Source: Methanobacteriota archaeon
GTDB taxonomy: Archaea; Thermoplasmatota; E2; DHVEG-1
Assembly (NCBI GenBank): GCA_903930505.1
Contig: CAIYYQ010000414.1
Location: 1 to 9,238 of the forward strand
Reading direction: 5' to 3'
Length of the DNA: 9,238 nt
The notes beneath the pieces are model-generated. The model worked only from the letters and a program-made list of their open reading frames with translations, did no database searches and was not told where the DNA came from. This document shows positions 1 to 6,831 of the stretch, piece by piece. Each line of letters opens with the position of its first letter. Position 1 is the stretch's first letter. Made by a program: the position numbers and the translations under genes.

Positions 1-66
1 ATCCTGATGATCCTCGTCGTTTGTGTTTTTTGTTTTGTGTTGTCTCGGTCATTAAAAAAAGAATAA
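1..66 (+). CDS. Possible 3' end of an upstream gene (C-terminal membrane segment), partial
   Basis: Frame 1 is open from the first base and stops with TAA at 64-66. The 21 residues read as a hydrophobic run (ILMILVVCVFCFVL) followed by SRSLKKE, the usual look of a C-terminal transmembrane anchor with a positively charged cytoplasmic tail. If real, the gene converges with the transglutaminase-like gene. The case is weak: frame 3 is also open to position 69 and the fragment is too short for a family assignment. No function can be given. Confidence 0.35.
   Translation: MLMILVVCVFCFVLSRSLKKE
54..60 (-). terminator. U-tract terminator candidate for the transglutaminase-like gene
   Basis: The minus strand carries seven consecutive T residues here, about 60 nt past the stop codon of the gene ending at 119. 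Archaeal RNA polymerase commonly terminates at U-rich tracts without needing a hairpin, and I see no strong stem beside it. The assignment rests on position and composition only. Confidence 0.4.
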
Positions 67-118
67 CTTGAAAACGGTAATAAAGATTATGCGAACACAA
101 AAATGAGGTTTTGTTGTT

Positions 119-1396
119 CTAATTCATGATTCCTGCGTATTCGATATTTGCAAGACTCATATTTTCTATATATCCTTGGACATCGCTTTGTTTGAATGCA
201 CTGTTCGCTGATCGTTGGTACGATGTTGCGTTTTGGAAATGCTTTTGATTTTCAAAGGAAAGATTCATCCCTAGATAGTGTTCATAGGAGTGAAACACGG
301 TTTTTGAAAGCGAAACTAATGTTGTTGCGATTGATTCGTTGACGAACACATCGCTTTCTGTAAACATCTGCGATTTACTCCCGCCCTTACAATCAACATA
401 ATACGGAGAAACATGTTCGTTGTCGATCCACAGCCATCGTTCTTCTCCTTTCATAAGTGGGAATATGTAATCTGTTTTTGTGTCGTTTTCATCTTCAGGA
501 TTGCAGATCCGATTGATGATTTGTCGTTTTGTTGCATACGGTGTCTCGCCTTTTGTTGAATCAAGTAGTACCCAGCCGTATCCTGGGCAGTAGTATTCGA
601 CCATGTAGTGCATCTGGGTCCAGAATCCTTGATCGTTGTGGGCGAGGAGGACGCGTGCGGGAACATTATTTGCCCGGAATAATGCGCAGGCAAGATTTGA
701 TCGTCCTACGTTTTCCCCGTTGAGAAACAAGGTGGTGAGTGCATCTTGTGGGAAGAAAATGTCAAGGTTTAATTCGAGGACAAATAACCAGTACCGATGA
801 TTTTTTATGAACGATGCAATGGTTTTTGCATAGGAGATTAGATTATCGTCTCCTTTGAGGAGTTGTTGTGCTTTGATTCGTAAAAAAATGTTGTCTTTTT
901 GCACGACTTGTGTTGCGGTAAGCCAGATTTTTGTTTCGTTGGGAAGCTCTGCGGGTTTTGGGAGTTTTAGGTAGGTTGGGAGATCGTCGAAGGTATGGTT
1001 TTGTGTGAGAACCCAGCAGGAGAAATGTATGAATGTACCTTCATCTTTGTTCAGATGATTGATCGTGAAGTTTATGACTTTGTTTGGTTCATGTGTATCG
1101 TTTTCGATGCGGTAATTCTGTATGTCTGCAGTACTGTCGTTATATATTTCTAAAAAAACAGGGATTTGGTATCCATATTCTGGAGGGAAACAAAATCGTA
1201 TATGGAATTCACTGACGTTTTCTGAGGTGTTGATGAAAAGATAGTGCTCACTGCGGAGGAGAACGAATTCTTGATGGATGTCGATGGTATTGTTAGGTTT
1301 TTCAGATGTACTGCATACGATTGTTGTTGGAATTACTGATCCAATAATGAGGAGAATGAGTATGAATGAAGTCGCATGTCTTGTTAGGTTTTTCAT
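119..1396 (-). CDS. Secreted transglutaminase-like protein, catalytic Cys apparently replaced
   Basis: A 425-residue exported protein. Residues 1-30 form a signal peptide (MKNLTRH, then a hydrophobic stretch to VIPTTIVCS). Residues about 45-180 look like a beta-rich domain with many N-X-S/T sequons. Residues about 185-285 match the transglutaminase-like core: helix GRSNLACALFRANNVPAR (231-248), then H263 in QMHYMVEYY and D279 in GYGWVLLDST, which fit the catalytic His and Asp. Counting back from R241, the usual Cys of the G-x-C motif falls on Asn229 (G227-E228-N229); Cys237 is eight residues later. The C-terminal 70 residues look helical. In cysteine-protease-like members the triad cleaves or cross-links peptides; here activity is doubtful and the domain may only bind. 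The start gives an intact signal peptide and lies 42-51 nt from a TATA-like box. No Shine-Dalgarno is evident. Confidence 0.85.
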   Translation of the reverse strand: MKNLTRHATSFILILLIIGSVIPTTIVCSTSEKPNNTIDIHQEFVLLRSEHYLFINTSENVSEFHIRFCFPPEYGYQIPVFLEIYNDSTADIQNYRIENDTHEPNKVINFTINHLNKDEGTFIHFSCWVLTQNHTFDDLPTYLKLPKPAELPNETKIWLTATQVVQKDNIFLRIKAQQLLKGDDNLISYAKTIASFIKNHRYWLFVLELNLDIFFPQDALTTLFLNGENVGRSNLACALFRANNVPARVLLAHNDQGFWTQMHYMVEYYCPGYGWVLLDSTKGETPYATKRQIINRICNPEDENDTKTDYIFPLMKGEERWLWIDNEHVSPYYVDCKGGSKSQMFTESDVFVNESIATTLVSLSKTVFHSYEHYLGMNLSFENQKHFQNATSYQRSANSAFKQSDVQGYIENMSLANIEYAGIMN

Positions 1397-1437
1397 AGGT
1401 TCACGTGTATTCTATGGTATTATATTTGTCTAGAGCC

Positions 1438-1447
1438 TATTTATATC
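1438..1447 (-). promoter_or_regulatory. TATA box for the transglutaminase-like gene
   Basis: The minus strand reads GATATAAATA, close to the archaeal TATA consensus, preceded by purines (CGAA) that could serve as a BRE. Its distance predicts transcription starting near 1415 and a leader of about 20 nt before the ATG at 1396. No Shine-Dalgarno is seen in that leader. Confidence 0.6.
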
Positions 1448-1556
1448 TTCGTATATTGGTATAGGTTATGGATGGATTAAATTCAGGATTATTTGGTGAT
1501 TTATTGATGAATAAGTTGATTGAATGTGACGATTGTGCAATGTGTTTTCCTATTAA

Positions 1557-1566
1557 TTTATATATA
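1557..1566 (+). promoter_or_regulatory. TATA box for the TasA-like/propeller gene
   Basis: The plus strand reads TTTATATATA, a strong archaeal-type TATA box. A start about 25-28 nt downstream would fall near 1585-1592, leaving a leader of only 10-17 nt before the ATG at 1602. An out-of-frame ATG at 1598 lies just before it. No Shine-Dalgarno is visible, which fits near-leaderless translation. Confidence 0.6.
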
Positions 1567-1601
1567 TCGTCGGGATATCTATCTGCATATATTGGGTATG
1601 G

Positions 1602-3470
1602 ATGGGATTGCACCTGGATAGAAAATTCATTGCAGTTGGCATACTGATAGTTTTACTGAGTACATTGTTTGCGACGCAGTATGCGACAACCAAAGTTTCG
1701 TTTCAGTATGCAATCGTTCATCCGAGTAATGCAGATATTCGTTTTGTTGGTTCTGATAATTCGTCTGATGATGGCTGGCGTGTGCTTCGTGTTTCTGGAG
1801 ATAATGGGACGAATGCGAAGATAGGCCTTGAGTTTGGTGATTGGTCTGCGAACATGAATAATACGTATACTGCTGCGTTTGCGATCGTCAACGAGGAGCC
1901 ATTTGCGGTGAACATCACATATGTTTCGGTGACGAATACGAGCGGGAATAGTGATTACATGCAAATCTGGTTGCATGGGAACGGGAGTTTGAAGGCTGAG
2001 GATGATCCGACAAGTGTGTTTCTGTATAATAATGGGACAACTTATTATACTGCGAGTTCGACTGCGTGGGTGCTTGCTAAAGGAGATGGTGATGCGAGTA
2101 CGATGTATCCTAATATTTCGGATAGTGGGACAATGATTAGTACCACATGGGATGAGTCTGCACATGTGCGGTATACCACAAATCTGAGTGGTGGAAACGA
2201 TGATGCGTTTCAGATTGGAAGTAATGGCCGAACCCGGGATAACGCCTCAGATTTTGTGTGGGTGCAGATATCAATAAATGTGCCTGCAGGTGCTGTTGGT
2301 GATGCTCATGCGGGGACGATTGAGGTTCATTTCCAGGCAAGTACACATTGGAATGGGCCGCCATATAGACTCGATGTTGGGAGTGCTTCGGTATTTGAAT
2401 CAGCAAGTACTTCATATATTTCTATTGCTTCGTTGGATAATTCTCATGTTGTTATTGCCTATAGAGATGCTGGAAATGGAAATCGTGGTACTGCGGTTGT
2501 AGGTACGATCTCTGGTTCAACAATTTCCTTTGGAACCCCTGCAGTTTTTAAATCAGGAACAACATCTGCTGTTTCGATTACCGCACTTAATGGTACCGAT
2601 GTCTTCATTGCATATTGCGATGGATCTTACGGCAATGAAGGAGCTGGAATTGTTGGGAGATGGGATGGGCAGGATGGCGCCAGCGCAGATATTAGCTTTG
2701 GAAGCAATAGTACATTCCCAGTTAGCATATTTGAAGAATGCACGATAATATCCGTTACTACGCTAGACAGCACACATGTTATAGTTGCGTTTGAAAATGA
2801 GAATGACGGTAAGGGCGAGGCAGCTGTAGGGACAATTTCTGGGACTTCTATAACCTTTGGCACGGCTTCTACTTTTCTTTCAGCAGATGCAGAACTAATT
2901 TCTCTCGATTCATTTAATGGTACTGCTGCAGTATTTGCATATTCCTCCAATGAGAATCCTCTTTATGGAAGAATAGGAACCTGGGATAGTCAGGATGGCG
3001 CTGCTGCAGATCTTTCATATGGAGGGACAGCAACAGATAACGATGTAGCACCCGTATCTAGTATAAGTTGCGCTCGTCTTACTTCTACTAGCGCGGTGAC
3101 AGCATTTGATGATTGGAACAATAATAATTATGGTACTATGGTTGTTGGAACAATCTCAGGAAACTCAATTTCCTTTGGTGATGATTATATTTTCAATTCT
3201 GGGACTAGCGACTACATTTCTGTTACAGCACTTGATAGCACGACGGTCCTTGTTAGTTATCAAGATGGAGGTAACTCCAACTACGGTACTGTGAGAGTTG
3301 GAACCGTCAGCGATGGCAATGTTATAAGTTTCGGGAGTGTGGTGGTTTTCGAATCAGCAAGTACTAGTGATGTTTCTGTTGCGAGTTTAGATAGTACGCG
3401 TGTCGTCATCGCCTATCGAGATGGTGGAAATTCAGGGTATGGTACAGCGATTGTAGGAACTTATAGTTGA
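1602..3470 (+). CDS. Secreted protein: TasA/camelysin-like domain fused to seven-bladed beta-propeller
   Basis: A 622-residue exported protein, not a named family member that I know. Residues 7-27 are a hydrophobic signal or anchor segment. Residues about 30-255 form a beta-rich domain. It has an AAFAIVNEEPFAVNITYVSV stretch (91-110) and ends GTIEVHFQASTHWNG (238-252). The ending closely recalls the FEATQWNG ending of Bacillus TasA/camelysin (from memory), so a TasA-like fold is inferred. Residues 262-622 are seven repeats of about 50 residues with pattern VFxSxxTSxxSVxxLDSTxVVxAYxDGGNxxxGTxxVGTISGxxISFG, which suits a seven-bladed beta-propeller. The last repeat lacks the final ISFG strand, as expected if an N-terminal strand closes the ring. 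Sequons are many in the N-terminal domain. There is no C-terminal anchor. TasA relatives form fibres by strand donation, so a fibre or matrix role is possible but unproven. A short T-run (3473-3477) follows the stop. Confidence 0.85.
   Translation: MGLHLDRKFIAVGILIVLLSTLFATQYATTKVSFQYAIVHPSNADIRFVGSDNSSDDGWRVLRVSGDNGTNAKIGLEFGDWSANMNNTYTAAFAIVNEEPFAVNITYVSVTNTSGNSDYMQIWLHGNGSLKAEDDPTSVFLYNNGTTYYTASSTAWVLAKGDGDASTMYPNISDSGTMISTTWDESAHVRYTTNLSGGNDDAFQIGSNGRTRDNASDFVWVQISINVPAGAVGDAHAGTIEVHFQASTHWNGPPYRLDVGSASVFESASTSYISIASLDNSHVVIAYRDAGNGNRGTAVVGTISGSTISFGTPAVFKSGTTSAVSITALNGTDVFIAYCDGSYGNEGAGIVGRWDGQDGASADISFGSNSTFPVSIFEECTIISVTTLDSTHVIVAFENENDGKGEAAVGTISGTSITFGTASTFLSADAELISLDSFNGTAAVFAYSSNENPLYGRIGTWDSQDGAAADLSYGGTATDNDVAPVSSISCARLTSTSAVTAFDDWNNNNYGTMVVGTISGNSISFGDDYIFNSGTSDYISVTALDSTTVLVSYQDGGNSNYGTVRVGTVSDGNVISFGSVVVFESASTSDVSVASLDSTRVVIAYRDGGNSGYGTAIVGTYS
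2382..3470 (+). repeat. Seven tandem coding repeats (propeller blades)
   Basis: Approximate repeat boundaries in residues: 262-313, 314-370, 371-421, 422-475, 476-528, 529-579 and 580-622. Conserved points are the LD(N/S)(S/T) turn, a V-x-x-A-Y/F-x-D strand end, G(T/A)-x-x-V-G-T, and closing ISFG. The first and last units stay similar in DNA: the 15-mer GAATCAGCAAGTACT occurs at 2397-2411 and again at 3351-3365. Repeats 2 and 4 replace TISGxxISFG with a longer W-D-x-Q-D-G-A-x-A-D segment. Confidence 0.8.
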
Positions 3471-3513
3471 TATTTTTAATCATTATTTCATCATCGCAGA
3501 TAAACTTCGTATC

Positions 3514-3775
3514 TCCCAATTCATCGTCCGAGAAACCCGGTAAATCCCATCTTCGTCGCCTGTGCAAGCCTCTGTCACCCTAAAAAAATCTGTATTCATC
3601 AACTCCAAAAACCAGGAGTAAATCAGTTCCTATTTTCGTTGCTTTCCACTGTCCTATCTTCATCGCCTGAAAGTAGGGTCATCAAATTCCCGTCTTCCGA
3701 GAGAAAAATCCCATTTTCGTCGCCTGAGTGATTTCCCAAATTCGTCGCCTTGTGTTTCCCGTTTTCATCATGTGA
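3514..3775 (+). repeat. Cluster of about eight degenerate 19-nt direct repeats, noncoding
   Basis: Most of the 565-nt gene-free stretch after the propeller gene is made of variants of TCCCATTTTCGTCGCCTGA. Copies begin at 3514, 3545, 3628, 3652, 3688 (short), 3709, 3734 and 3757; the best are 3545, 3652, 3709 and 3734. A weaker trace lies near 3589. Start-to-start distances are 31, 83, 24, 36, 21, 25 and 23 nt. All copies point the same way. They are neither identical nor evenly spaced, so this is not CRISPR. Because the spacings are not multiples of three, the repeats do not encode a periodic peptide in one frame. Role unknown: protein-binding array, RNA element or remnant of a dispersed repeat family. 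Confidence 0.7.
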
Positions 3776-3873
3776 CTGCTATCTTGTCTTCTACATTTCT
3801 CTGTTTTAAAAAAAATTCAGCACAGTAGACAACATTATTATTTCTTTGTGTATTCATCATATTTTCTTCATTT

Positions 3874-3916
3874 TTTCTCCTAGATGCTAAATTGGTTGTC
3901 TTTGTCCTAGGAGAAA
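3874..3916. repeat. 10-bp perfect inverted repeat with 23-nt spacer
   Basis: TTTCTCCTAG (3874-3883) pairs exactly with CTAGGAGAAA (3907-3916). The right arm also contains the palindrome TCCTAGGA. It lies roughly 80-90 nt before the TATA-like boxes of the phosphoesterase gene, so it could be a regulator site or an RNA hairpin. No open frame across it looks like a gene. Confidence 0.6.
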
Positions 3917-3931
3917 GGAATTTCGGGATAA

Positions 3932-3953
3932 GACATTTTTGACATTTTGACAC
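3932..3953 (+). repeat. Short tandem repeat of GACATTTT
   Basis: The sequence reads GACATTTTT, GACATTTT, then GACA: two full units and a partial third, ending just before the distal TATA-like box of the phosphoesterase gene. Such a position suits an activator or repressor site, but chance in AT-rich DNA is possible. Confidence 0.4.
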
Positions 3954-3959
3954 CGAACT

Positions 3960-3968
3960 CTTATATAC
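3960..3968 (+). promoter_or_regulatory. Distal TATA-like box for the phosphoesterase gene
   Basis: CTTATATAC. A start near 3988-3993 would give a leader of about 45 nt that includes GAAAGGT at 4021-4027, a weak Shine-Dalgarno-like site eight nt before the ATG. It competes with the proximal box at 3997. Confidence 0.4.
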
Positions 3969-3996
3969 ATAGAGCGTCACATAGTATCATGCTACC

Positions 3997-4005
3997 ATAT
4001 AAATA
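3997..4005 (+). promoter_or_regulatory. Proximal TATA box for the phosphoesterase gene
   Basis: ATATAAATA preceded by CC, the better match to the archaeal consensus. A start about 25-28 nt on would fall near 4024-4030, leaving fewer than about 12 nt before the ATG at 4036, so this transcript would be nearly leaderless and would lose most or all of the weak GAAAGGT site. Confidence 0.5.
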
Positions 4006-4035
4006 GAATAGGGGCGAGAAGAAAGGTATTTCATC

Positions 4036-6816
4036 ATGAAAAATAAGCACGTATATATCTTCATAGTACTCATGCTCTTAAGTTCCTGTGTTGATACCTT
4101 ATTTGTTATTCCTCTTAGTGCCACAACCGAATGGCCTCCAACAGTAAGTAATCAGTCCCCAATAAATGAAAGTACAGGAATCAATATACCTTCATCATAT
4201 TTTGGAGTAACCATCAATAGCAGTGCTAATTTTACTATAGTTGTGCTCGGAGATATGCAACATTATTATTATCAAGACCCACCAGAGTTACCATACCAAA
4301 TATTCTACAACATAACTAGGTGGATTGCTAATAACACAAGAACAAATAATATTGTTTTTGTTGGACAAGTAGGTGATATTACTGACAACTTAGCTGGTCA
4401 GATGCCAATTGCTAGTTATTGTATGGATTTCATTGAAGATCCGGCAACGACAGGACTTACAGATGGAATACCATATCTTGCTATAATTGGAAACGACCAC
4501 GATGTAGAAAATAAGTTCAACAGTTATTTTGGAATCGCTAATTTTTCTGACAAAAGTTATTATGGAGGGCACTATGGAAGTGATAATTATAATTCATGGG
4601 TAAATTTTAGTGCTTCTGGTATGAATTTTATAGTCGTTGGTCTTCCGTACAACGAATCTGGACATTATATGAACGTAGCATGGGCAGATAATTTGTTGCA
4701 AAACTACAGTGATAGACGGGCTATTGTCATTTCTCATGATGTACTGAATAGTGTAGATTTGGAACGTGATGGTATAGAAATAAATGCTACATTGAATCAT
4801 AATCAAAATCTTTTCTTAATGTTATGTGGTCACAATAAGCAGCAAACCCAGAAAACAATTACTAGCAACGGTCATACGGTATATGCAATACAATCGGACT
4901 ATTCCGCGTTTTATCCTGGAGACCCAGATAAAACAGGATATATACGACTTATGCAGTTCTGTCCAACAGAAAATAAGATACATGTAAAAACATATTCTCC
5001 TTATCTAGATGCATGGCAAACAGGTTCTGATCATCAGTTCGATTTGGATTATGACATGAGTGGTGCTACATCTCCACAAATGAATATCACCTGGCAAACG
5101 AATGCGAGTGGAAATTGGGAGACATTTAACACAACAACAAACGTAAACAACGGAACATACTACGCGTATAATACGAGTTGGGTGAATCAATATAATACAA
5201 AATATTACTGGCGGGTGTTGGTGGATGATGGGAATGGAGGATGGAGAAACGAAACATATTATTTTACTACAGGATCACAAACAATTAACGCCCCTACAGT
5301 AACGACGAACAGTTCAACTGGTGTGGAGGAAACGAATGCAACCTTGTGGGGATATCTACAAAATAATGGATCTGCAGATACTACTTGTGGGTTCTGGTAC
5401 GATACTACCAGCGGAGGCACAACGAACAACCAGAGCATAGGAACCGTATCCAACAGTACTTTATTTAGCTACAACGCAAGTGTTCTTGCACCAGGACAAC
5501 TATACTTTTTTAAAGCCTGGACGAGCAACTCTGCAGGATTCAACGGGACCTCAAATGAATTAACGTTCCTCACAAAACCGAATGCCACCACTGGTTTTAC
5601 CGCTCGGGCAAACAGCTCAACCATGATTTATCTTTCTTGGACCAACGGAACCGGAGCGAATAATACTTACATCGAACGAAATGCTGTATCAAGTTGGGTT
5701 AGAGGAGCCGGGACCCTAGTATATAACGGGACTGGAATAAACTATGAAAACACGAGTCTTTCTGCAAACACTACATATTACTATCAGGCATGGAGCTATA
5801 CTTCTTGGGCTGGTTTGACTCAATGGTCTGATCTGAATGCGAGTGCAAATAATAGGACAAATTCTTTGCTGGTGATTTCAGATCCTGCTCCAAATGGTAG
5901 TTCAATCCATTTTCCAATCAGTACAAGTAGTCTTACAATCCAGATTAATGATTCTGAAGGGGACGCCTTCAACTGGACGATTGAAACATCGCCAAACATT
6001 GGAAACGCAAGTGGTTTTGGAGCACAGAATGGAACGAAAACCTGCACAATATCTGGTTTGAGTTATTCAACAACATATTATTGGTTTGTGAATGCAACAG
6101 ATGTTGGAAGTGGAAATTGGACAAATCAGAGTTATTATTTTACTACGGAAAGTCAACCACAGAGCAATAATCCACCGCCACCATATCAAGGATCAGTTCT
6201 GCCATCAAATAATCCGCCTACAGCAAATATTGGAGGGCCATACCATGGTTTTGTGAATCAAACTATTATGTGTAATGGATCGAAAAGTACAGATGATGGA
6301 ACGATCGTAAACTATTCTTGGAGTTTTGGTGATGGAGTCAATGGTTCTGGTAGATGTACCAACCATACGTATACTCATAGTGGAAATTTCACCGTTAACC
6401 TTACCGTAAAAGATAACATTGGTGCTTCAAATACTACTACTTCGTATGCATTCATTGTTGAAGAAAACCAGAATCAATTGCCTGAACCTATTGTAAATGA
6501 TACGATATCAGATGACAAGAATATCTCTTATATCAGTGACGTTGGATATCTCATCGACAATGATAGTGATGGAGTCTATGATATGTTTTATTGTAACGAA
6601 ACCAGGAATCAGACAAGTGCTCAGAAACAAGAAAATGGAACTTATCTGATTGACACAAATGGAGATGGGGTTTGGGACCATTGCTTTGATCCTGCAGCAG
6701 GATTAACATCGTACCAAAATACTGATGCATCGAAGAAGACACCGAGTTTTGAACTGATGCTAACGGTTTTTGCGCTTCTATTTGTCGTATTATGGAAAAG
6801 AAAAAGATTACGTTAG
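4036..6816 (+). CDS. Surface calcineurin-like metallophosphoesterase with FN3, PKD and C-terminal anchor
   Basis: A 926-residue multidomain exported protein. Residues 1-29 are a signal peptide (likely cleavage after PLSA). Residues about 65-338 form a calcineurin-like phosphoesterase: LGDMQH (D73), VGQVGDITDN (D114), IGNDHD (N153, H155), VISHD (H234) and CGHNK (H266). Next come FN3-like modules at about 345-412, 417-514, 515-609 and 612-704; the first and fourth share a YYF-TT-x-SQ ending. A Pro/Asn-rich linker (705-728) leads to a PKD domain (about 728-808, core SWSFGDG). Two Ca-loop motifs follow: DNDSDGVYD (841-849) and DTNGDGVWD (873-881). The tail TPSFELMLTVFALLFVVLWK plus RKRLR resembles a PGF-CTERM archaeosortase signal. 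It has dozens of sequons. Likely hydrolyses an extracellular phosphoester; substrate unknown. The altered GNHD and GHxH motifs could affect metal binding. Confidence 0.88.
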   Translation: MKNKHVYIFIVLMLLSSCVDTLFVIPLSATTEWPPTVSNQSPINESTGINIPSSYFGVTINSSANFTIVVLGDMQHYYYQDPPELPYQIFYNITRWIANNTRTNNIVFVGQVGDITDNLAGQMPIASYCMDFIEDPATTGLTDGIPYLAIIGNDHDVENKFNSYFGIANFSDKSYYGGHYGSDNYNSWVNFSASGMNFIVVGLPYNESGHYMNVAWADNLLQNYSDRRAIVISHDVLNSVDLERDGIEINATLNHNQNLFLMLCGHNKQQTQKTITSNGHTVYAIQSDYSAFYPGDPDKTGYIRLMQFCPTENKIHVKTYSPYLDAWQTGSDHQFDLDYDMSGATSPQMNITWQTNASGNWETFNTTTNVNNGTYYAYNTSWVNQYNTKYYWRVLVDDGNGGWRNETYYFTTGSQTINAPTVTTNSSTGVEETNATLWGYLQNNGSADTTCGFWYDTTSGGTTNNQSIGTVSNSTLFSYNASVLAPGQLYFFKAWTSNSAGFNGTSNELTFLTKPNATTGFTARANSSTMIYLSWTNGTGANNTYIERNAVSSWVRGAGTLVYNGTGINYENTSLSANTTYYYQAWSYTSWAGLTQWSDLNASANNRTNSLLVISDPAPNGSSIHFPISTSSLTIQINDSEGDAFNWTIETSPNIGNASGFGAQNGTKTCTISGLSYSTTYYWFVNATDVGSGNWTNQSYYFTTESQPQSNNPPPPYQGSVLPSNNPPTANIGGPYHGFVNQTIMCNGSKSTDDGTIVNYSWSFGDGVNGSGRCTNHTYTHSGNFTVNLTVKDNIGASNTTTSYAFIVEENQNQLPEPIVNDTISDDKNISYISDVGYLIDNDSDGVYDMFYCNETRNQTSAQKQENGTYLIDTNGDGVWDHCFDPAAGLTSYQNTDASKKTPSFELMLTVFALLFVVLWKRKRLR
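6795..6807 (-). terminator. T-rich terminator candidate for the 6832-7512 methyltransferase
   Basis: The minus strand reads TCTTTTTCTTTTC about 25 nt past the methyltransferase stop, within the 3' end of the opposing phosphoesterase gene. No hairpin is evident. U-rich tracts are typical archaeal termination sites. Confidence 0.3.
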
Positions 6817-6831
6817 AGGGCTTGTTATATT

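Noticed and set aside
1468..1647. 59-codon plus-strand open frame with a C-x-x-C-x-x-C stretch
   Set aside because: It runs through the TATA box and the start of the propeller gene in another frame and has no promoter or ribosome site of its own.
451..3294. Other open frames within the transglutaminase-like and propeller genes on either strand
   Set aside because: They overlap well-supported genes, show compositionally odd translations (for example Arg/Ile/His-rich) and have no motifs or promoters.
3514..3775. CRISPR array
   Set aside because: Repeats are short, degenerate and unevenly spaced (21-83 nt), with no identical repeat and no cas genes nearby.
3514..3775. Remnant of a gene encoding a repeated peptide (GDENG or ATKMG) on the minus strand
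   Set aside because: Spacings between copies are mostly not multiples of three, and the reading frames are broken by stops.
3768..3980. 70-codon minus-strand open frame with a CxxC
   Set aside because: GTG start, no Shine-Dalgarno, recognisable fold or family; it overlaps the inverted repeat, tandem repeat and a TATA-like box of the phosphoesterase gene.
4036..4095. Lipoprotein signal (LSSC at residues 15-18) in the phosphoesterase
   Set aside because: The residues after the Cys remain hydrophobic to PLSA, which fits ordinary signal peptidase cleavage, and the protein already has a C-terminal anchor.
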